Translations under genes and position numbers: made by a program
DNA from: Kiritimatiellia bacterium
GTDB taxonomy: Bacteria > Verrucomicrobiota > Kiritimatiellia > RFP12 > UBA1067
Assembly (NCBI GenBank): GCA_017459225.1
Contig: JAFUDL010000232.1
Span: 1 to 7,043 of the forward strand
DNA length: 7,043 nt
Direction of reading: 5' to 3'
In this document: piece after piece, positions 1 through 4,485 of the stretch
Position numbering within the stretch: the first letter of the stretch is position 1
Layout of the letters: each line of letters starts with the position of its first letter
The notes under the pieces: model-generated
The model's input: the letters and a program-made list of their open reading frames with translations, nothing else
The model's database searches: none
What the model was told of the DNA's origin: nothing

Positions 1-2012
1 GCGCCGATTCGCGTGAACACGCGGTCGAGCGCGCCGAGGCGCATCGAAGAGGCGGGCACGAAGCTGCCGGCCTGCGCCATCACGGCGATGGTGGCCACCT
101 GGCGGATGTAGGTGGATTTTCCCGCCATATTGGGACCGGTGATGAGCATGATCTGGTCGGTGGTGCAGTTGAGCTTCGCGCCGTTCGGCACGAACGGCTC
201 GGCGTCGGGGAGCTGCTCGATTATCGGATGGCGCCCGTCAACGATTTCAAGGGCGTCCGAGTCGTCCACCTGCGGGCGCACATATCCAAGCGCGAGCGCT
301 CGGTCGGCGAACGAGAGAAGCGCGTCGAGCTCGCCCACAGCCGCCGCTGTGGACTGTATGCGCTCCGTGCGCTCTGCCACCTTCGCCACAACTTCCTTGA
401 AGATCTCCTGCTCGAGCGCGCAGCTGCGCTCCTGCGCCCCCAGCACCTTCTGCTCGTACTCCTTCAGCTCGGGCGTGGTGAAGCGCTCGGCGTTGGTGAG
501 TGTCTGGCGGCGCTCGTACTCAGGCGGCGCGCCTGCAGCTGCGGCCTTCGATATCTCGATGTAGAATCCGAACACGCCGTTGCGGCGAACGCGCAGCGTC
601 TTTATGCCGGTGCGCTCCACCTCGCGCGCCTGATAGGCCGCAATCCAGCGATGCCCTTCGGCGGCGATGGCGCGCAGTTCGTCGAGTTCGGCGTTGTATC
701 CCGGCGCAATCAGATTGCCCTCTGAGAGAAGCACGTTGGGATTCTCGGCGATCGCGCGGTCGATGAGGTCCACCACCTCGCTTTCAGGCGACAAGCGCGA
801 GCGGATGGAATCGAGCACCGGAACGCCGGCGGGAACTTCGGCGAGCACGTCCGGAACGGGACGCAGCGACGCGGCTAGCGCGCGCAGGTCGCGCGCGTTG
901 GCGCGCCCTCCGTCCACCTTCGCGATAAGCCTCTCAAGGTCGCGCACGCCGCAGAGGCGCGAACGCAGGGACGAAAGGCGCGTGCGGTCCTTCACGAACG
1001 TCTCCACCGCGTCCAGGCGGGCATTGATCTGCTCCGCGCGTCTGAGCGGCCTGCGTATCCAGTTCGCCACGAGGCGCGCGCCCATTGGGGTGTGGGTAAC
1101 GTTCAGGACGCCGAGGAGCGACGCCTCGCGCGTCACGCCGTCGCCGGGAAGAAGCGCAAGGTGGCGTATCGTGCCAGCGTCAAGTGCAAGAGCGTCGGCC
1201 GACTCCCTGAGCCGCACGCTTCTCACGTGCGCCACAGCATGGCGAAGCGTGGTGTGCACGTAGTGTAGAAGCGCGCCCGCCGCGCAGATGAGGTCGTTGC
1301 GCCCTTCAAGGCCAAAGCCGTCGAGCGCAGTCACGTTGAAGTGGCGCAGCAGCTCCTCGCGCGCGGCGTCGAGACTGAAGGTCCATGCCTCGGCGCGGGA
1401 GATGTTTACGCCGGCGGGGCCTGCATGCGCGGTGGAAGCTTCGTCGATCGAGGACGATTCGGATTCCTCGCGCGGCAGCACGAGCTCTGCGGGACGGTAG
1501 CGCGCTATCGCGTCCTCGAGCTTCTCGCGCGAGGCGAACGGCTCCACGGCGAATTCGCCTGTCGAAAGGTCCATCAGCGCCATGCCGAGACCAGAGACCG
1601 CGGCGATGTAGGTGTTGGTGTCGGCGTCGAGAAGGCCGTCCTCCGTGACGGTGCCTGGCGTCACGATGCGCGTGACCTCGCGGCGCACCACGTGCCCTTT
1701 CTTGACGAGGCGGGGGTCTTCCATCTGGTCGCAGATGGCGGCCGTCTTGCCGGCGCGGATGAGCTTCGCGAGGTAGGCGTCAAGCGCGTGGTACGGGATG
1801 CCGCATAGTGGCGCGCCCGCGCGCTGCGTGAGCGTGGCGCCGAGGATGGGCGATGCGGTAACGGCGTCTTCGCCGAACATCTCGTAGAAGTCGCCGAGGC
1901 GAAACATGAGAATCGCGCCGGGGGGCAGTTCGCGCTTGATGGCGCGGTACTGCCGCTGCATGGGAGTTAGCTCGGCTGCCGTTCCTTCGCCGAAGGCTGT
2001 GCTGCTGGACAT
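1..2012 (-). CDS. mutS: DNA mismatch repair protein MutS (3' end cut by window edge)
   Basis: MutS recognises mismatches and small loops in new DNA and, in an ATP-dependent way, starts methyl-directed or strand-directed repair in the cytoplasm. The frame is open for 670 codons from ATG 2012 to the window edge. Visible landmarks are: the mismatch-contacting Phe-x-Glu motif (LGDFYEMF, F42 and E44); the TPMxxQY lead-in at residues 16-22; CGIPYHA in domain I; a connector domain at roughly 125-255; the lever/clamp region with YIEIS at 484-488; GRHPIIEQL starting at G593; and Walker A GPNMAGKST at 626-634. The spacing is close to E. coli MutS (Walker A at 614-622), so the first ATG fits family length; the next Met (M18) would cut into the conserved TPM segment. 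The frame stops at ...RVFTRIG, so Walker B, the signature loop and the dimerisation helices (roughly 200 residues) lie outside. No frameshift is seen. The gene sits 16 nt after the oxidoreductase stop, with only a weak GGGGA about 10 nt upstream of the ATG. Confidence 0.98.
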   Translation of the reverse strand, partial: MSSSTAFGEGTAAELTPMQRQYRAIKRELPPGAILMFRLGDFYEMFGEDAVTASPILGATLTQRAGAPLCGIPYHALDAYLAKLIRAGKTAAICDQMEDPRLVKKGHVVRREVTRIVTPGTVTEDGLLDADTNTYIAAVSGLGMALMDLSTGEFAVEPFASREKLEDAIARYRPAELVLPREESESSSIDEASTAHAGPAGVNISRAEAWTFSLDAAREELLRHFNVTALDGFGLEGRNDLICAAGALLHYVHTTLRHAVAHVRSVRLRESADALALDAGTIRHLALLPGDGVTREASLLGVLNVTHTPMGARLVANWIRRPLRRAEQINARLDAVETFVKDRTRLSSLRSRLCGVRDLERLIAKVDGGRANARDLRALAASLRPVPDVLAEVPAGVPVLDSIRSRLSPESEVVDLIDRAIAENPNVLLSEGNLIAPGYNAELDELRAIAAEGHRWIAAYQAREVERTGIKTLRVRRNGVFGFYIEISKAAAAGAPPEYERRQTLTNAERFTTPELKEYEQKVLGAQERSCALEQEIFKEVVAKVAERTERIQSTAAAVGELDALLSFADRALALGYVRPQVDDSDALEIVDGRHPIIEQLPDAEPFVPNGAKLNCTTDQIMLITGPNMAGKSTYIRQVATIAVMAQAGSFVPASSMRLGALDRVFTRIG

Positions 2013-2028
2013 CGCCGGGAGTCCCCGC

Positions 2029-3108
2029 TCACCCTACGCGGGCGATCTTTCCGGAGGCGATGGACTCGTAGCATCCAAGCATCGCCTGGATTGTCTCCTT
2101 GTGCCACTTGAGGTTGATGAGCGGCGTCTTGTGGTTGCGGATGCAGTCCACGAACTCGTCGATGAGGCCCACCCACTCGTCGAAGTACGTGTACTGCACG
2201 GTGTAGCGGTCGTTGGGGGCGCCGTTGTGGTACACGTTGGGGCCGAAGCAATCGCAAGTGAGCATGCCCTTCTCGCCGGTGATGGTAACGTTCACCTCCA
2301 TGCGCTTGGGGAAGCGCTCCCAGCCAGGACCAGGCACCTTGAGGCGCTCCTCGAGGCGGCTCCACGAGGGATCGAAGAGAAACGCCGTGCCGTCCTTGAG
2401 CTTGCCCACGGCCATTAGCATGTCCTCAACCTTCAGCTCCTTGCGCAGGTTCGGCGCGACTTCGGCGAAGATGTAGTCGAAGGAGGAACCGGTGAGATGG
2501 CGGATGAGGTCGAAGATGTGCGGGTGGTCGCAGAGCGCGCCGCCGCGAAAGCGGTGGTCGCCCTTCTTGAGCGGCACCACGCTGCCGAAGCTCGCCTTGG
2601 GATCGCCCTGCCAGGGGAAGGCCCACACTGGCGAGAGCGTGATGTTGGTGGCCTGCACGGCCTTCACCTTGCCGATGGCGCCGTCGTCGATGAGCTTCTT
2701 GAGGCGCTTGACCACAGGATTGTAGTGCATCTCGAGTTCGATCTGGCACACGACGCCAGCCTTGTCCACGAGCTCGATCATCTTGTCGTACTCCTCCATG
2801 TCGAACGAGGGGATCTTCATGGAGAGGATGTGGATGCCCTTCTCGGCGCACCACTTCATCTGCTCGTAGTGGCGGTCGTTTGCCGAGGCGATGACCACTG
2901 CCTCGATGTCGGGATGCTCGGCGTACATCTTGTCTGGGTCGAGATAGCATGGCACGCCCGTCTTGTAGATTTCGTACACCTTCTTCGCCTCTTCGTCCTG
3001 GGCGCAGCTTGCCACCCAGTCGAGCTTCTTGTTCTCGAGAAGCGTCTGGTAGTACTTGCGGGTGTGGCCGTGGGTCATGCCCATCATCGCGATCTTTACC
3101 GGTTTCAT
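2029..3108 (-). CDS. Gfo/Idh/MocA-family NAD(P)-dependent oxidoreductase
   Basis: This is a complete 359-residue protein, normal for the family. Members oxidise or reduce sugars, cyclitols or their derivatives using NAD(P) in the cytoplasm; the substrate cannot be told from sequence. The N-terminal Rossmann half (about 1-125) starts VKIAMMGMTHGHTRKY, where the usual GxGxxG dinucleotide loop is replaced by a GMTHGH form, followed by VVIASAND at 71-78. The lysine of the family EKP motif is kept as K98, but the motif reads SMKIP. The C-terminal alpha/beta half holds GGALCDHPHIFD, giving the conserved D194, H197 and D200 of the substrate/proton-relay site, and ends with the typical DEFVDCIRN...P and IQAMLGCYESI helices. 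There is no signal peptide, so it is not the secreted Tat type. The ATG at 3108 is chosen because the Rossmann strand begins three codons later. It is preceded by an A-rich leader with at best a weak GAAAG. It is the first gene of a likely two-gene unit with mutS. Confidence 0.95.
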   Translation of the reverse strand: MKPVKIAMMGMTHGHTRKYYQTLLENKKLDWVASCAQDEEAKKVYEIYKTGVPCYLDPDKMYAEHPDIEAVVIASANDRHYEQMKWCAEKGIHILSMKIPSFDMEEYDKMIELVDKAGVVCQIELEMHYNPVVKRLKKLIDDGAIGKVKAVQATNITLSPVWAFPWQGDPKASFGSVVPLKKGDHRFRGGALCDHPHIFDLIRHLTGSSFDYIFAEVAPNLRKELKVEDMLMAVGKLKDGTAFLFDPSWSRLEERLKVPGPGWERFPKRMEVNVTITGEKGMLTCDCFGPNVYHNGAPNDRYTVQYTYFDEWVGLIDEFVDCIRNHKTPLINLKWHKETIQAMLGCYESIASGKIARVG

Positions 3109-3169
3109 TGTCTTTCTTCTTTCTGTTTTTTGAAATTCCTGCGCGCCGCCTCACGAGCGGTACGGCAAT

Positions 3170-3199
3170 ATTATAGCAAATGATTGCCTTGTTGCTCAA
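3170..3199 (-). promoter_or_regulatory. Promoter of the oxidoreductase-mutS unit
   Basis: Read on the minus strand there is TTGAGC (3199-3194, four matches to TTGACA), an 18-bp spacer, and TATAAT (3175-3170) preceded by TG one base upstream. That gives a perfect extended -10, TGCTATAAT. The predicted start is near 3163, a G on this strand, giving a leader of about 55 nt that runs into ATG 3108. This is a sigma-70-type promoter judged by eye; no experimental support. Confidence 0.7.
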
Positions 3200-3214
3200 G
3201 AGCGGCGAAGGATT

Positions 3215-3223
3215 TGATATAAT
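3215..3223 (+). promoter_or_regulatory. Extended -10 promoter of dus, with predicted start at the ATG
   Basis: TGATATAAT is a perfect extended -10 (TG, one base, TATAAT). The base pairs at the right distance for a -35 (3195-3200, CTCAAG) do not resemble TTGACA; TTGCTC at 3192-3197 would need a 20-bp spacer. An extended -10 can work without a good -35. Normal -10 to +1 spacing places the transcript start at 3230 or 3231, which is the A of an in-frame ATG. The dus mRNA is therefore predicted to be leaderless. Confidence 0.65.
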
Positions 3224-3230
3224 GTGCGGC

Positions 3231-4262
3231 ATGCACGCAATGCAAAAAGTCAAATGCCATCTAGCGCCTCTCGCCGGATTCACTTCGGCGCCGTTCCGCC
3301 TGCTCTGCACGCGGCGCGGTGCGGACCTCACATACACCGAGATGGTGAGCGCGGCAGGGCTCTTCCACGGCTCGTCGCCCACGCGCCAGCTCATGGAGAC
3401 GATGCCAGGCGAAGGACCCGTCGCATGCCAGATATTCGGCTCTAAGCCGCACGAACTCGCCTTTGCCGCCGCCGAGGCCACAAAGCTCAACCGCTTCGTC
3501 GAGCTAAACCTCAACGCCGGCTGCCCCATGCCCAACATCGTGCATGAAGGCGCAGGCGCTGCCTTGATCCACAACCCATCGCTCGTCCATGAATGCCTCC
3601 TCGCGATGCGCGAGGCGACCACCCTTCCGCTCACGCTCAAGACGCGTCCCGGTCCGCGTCCCGACAAGGTGCTTCTCTTCGAACTTCTCGACGCCGCCGA
3701 GACGGCCGGCTGCTCAGGCTTCATCCTGCACGCCCGCTTCACATCTCAGATGCATGGCGGCGACGTCCACCTCGACCTTCTCGCCGAGCTCGTCGAGCGC
3801 GCGAAGATTTCCGTCACCGGCAATGGCGGCGTGTACAACCCCTCCACCGCGCGCCGCATGGCCGAGACTGGCGTTGCCGCCATCATGCTCGGACGCGCCG
3901 CCCTCGCGAACCCCTGGCTGTTCTCCGACGTCCGCAGCGACGAGCCGTCAGAAGTTCTCGAGGCTCCTTCGCGCCGCATGGCACTCCAGAACGCCGCATT
4001 CGCCGAGCACCTCTCGCTTCTTCTCCAGTTCAGCGCCCAGCTCGCGCGCGACTTTCCCGATGACCACCTTCCATCTTCCGACGGACTCGTCTCGATAGTC
4101 TCCCGCACGCACCTTTTCCGCTACTTCAACGGCCGCCCCGGAGCAGCGGTCTTCCGCCGCCGCCTGAACGAGATACACTCCGTTTCCGAACTCCTCGCGG
4201 CAGTCGAGGAATCCTTCGGACCCGACGCGCTTCCACCTTGTCCGGCGTGGCCCGAAGGCTGA
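3231..4262 (+). CDS. dus: tRNA-dihydrouridine synthase (Dus family)
   Basis: This FMN enzyme reduces specific uridines in tRNA to dihydrouridine using NADPH. The protein has 343 residues from the chosen start. It shows a TIM-barrel opening HLAPLAGFTSAPFR (FMN-binding loop), TEMVSA, and the catalytic loop NAGCPMPN with catalytic Cys98. It also has LTLKTR with FMN-contacting K137, LHARF with H167 and R169, the phosphate-binding GNGGVYNP and IMLGRAALANPW segments, and a C-terminal helical tRNA-binding domain from about residue 235 with HLFRYFNGRPGAA. I cannot assign the DusA/B/C subgroup. The open frame extends upstream to an ATG at 3180, but that lies before the predicted promoter -10 (3218-3223), so translation from it would need another promoter. 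ATG 3231 coincides with the predicted transcript start; ATG 3240 is the other candidate. No Shine-Dalgarno precedes any of them. The gene is divergent from the oxidoreductase and converges on the large protein gene. Confidence 0.95.
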   Translation: MHAMQKVKCHLAPLAGFTSAPFRLLCTRRGADLTYTEMVSAAGLFHGSSPTRQLMETMPGEGPVACQIFGSKPHELAFAAAEATKLNRFVELNLNAGCPMPNIVHEGAGAALIHNPSLVHECLLAMREATTLPLTLKTRPGPRPDKVLLFELLDAAETAGCSGFILHARFTSQMHGGDVHLDLLAELVERAKISVTGNGGVYNPSTARRMAETGVAAIMLGRAALANPWLFSDVRSDEPSEVLEAPSRRMALQNAAFAEHLSLLLQFSAQLARDFPDDHLPSSDGLVSIVSRTHLFRYFNGRPGAAVFRRRLNEIHSVSELLAAVEESFGPDALPPCPAWPEG

Positions 4263-4343
4263 CCGTCCATGTCGACGAACTTCACCGTCTTCCGCCTGAC
4301 GGAGTGTCTGTCACCTTGATGATGCTTTTAGCGTTAGAGCCAG

Positions 4344-4460
4344 TTGCAAAACCTGCTTTTTAGTTTCACGCAAAGTCCGCTAAGTTCGCAAAGTCATCCA
4401 TGAAACAGAACTTCGCGTACTTTGCGAACTTGGCGTGAGATGTTTTTGGAGGTTTTGCAA
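4344..4460. repeat. Symmetric palindromic element made of tandem 9-bp units
   Basis: This is a 117-bp imperfect palindrome with two 52-bp arms (4344-4395 and 4409-4460) around a 13-bp centre. Each arm has the same parts in the same order from the outside: a perfect 11-bp terminal inverted repeat TTGCAAAACCT (4344-4354 / 4450-4460), an 11-bp T-rich spacer, the triplet TCA, then three tandem nonamers of the form CGCNAAGTN. The left nonamers are CGCAAAGTC, CGCTAAGTT and CGCAAAGTC (4369-4395). The right ones, read on the minus strand, are CGCCAAGTT, CGCAAAGTA and CGCGAAGTT (4435-4409). In the symmetric register each nonamer pair matches at 7 of 9 positions. In a register shifted by one unit there is a perfect 13-bp pairing (4382-4394 with 4419-4431). 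It lies between two convergent genes. It may be a REP-like or MITE-like dispersed element, or a structured 3' region; no coding capacity is evident. Confidence 0.85.
4366..4447 (+). terminator. Possible terminator after dus formed by the palindrome's inner stem
   Basis: On the plus strand the inner inverted repeat (4366-4438) can form a long imperfect hairpin and is followed by TTTTT at 4443-4447. This lies about 100 nt after the dus stop. On the minus strand the same stem is followed by an A-rich run, so it would be a poor intrinsic terminator for the converging gene. The stem is longer, less perfect and less GC-compact than a standard intrinsic terminator, so this is tentative. Confidence 0.35.
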
Positions 4461-4485
4461 TTACCTCGTTATAAAAAGCAAGCTG

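Noticed and set aside
6..1968. Several plus-strand open frames of 70-198 codons
   Set aside because: All are antisense to the unbroken mutS frame that carries the expected MutS motifs in order and spacing.
2426..3742. A 438-codon open frame on the minus strand
   Set aside because: It runs in a different frame across the oxidoreductase, the promoter region and the opposite strand of dus, has Arg/Ser/Pro-rich low-complexity composition typical of GC-rich shadow frames, and conflicts with two well supported genes.
4283..4300. Small hairpin CCGTC...GACGG just after dus as an intrinsic terminator
   Set aside because: The stem is only 5 bp with an 8-nt loop and no following T run.
4369..4435. CRISPR array or tandem iteron origin
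   Set aside because: The units are only 9 bp, directly adjacent without spacers, few in number and arranged as inverted arms; there is no AT-rich unwinding region, replication gene or cas gene nearby.
4344..4460. Complete insertion sequence or tRNA gene
   Set aside because: There is no transposase frame inside the element, and the paired region does not fit a cloverleaf with anticodon and T-loop signatures.
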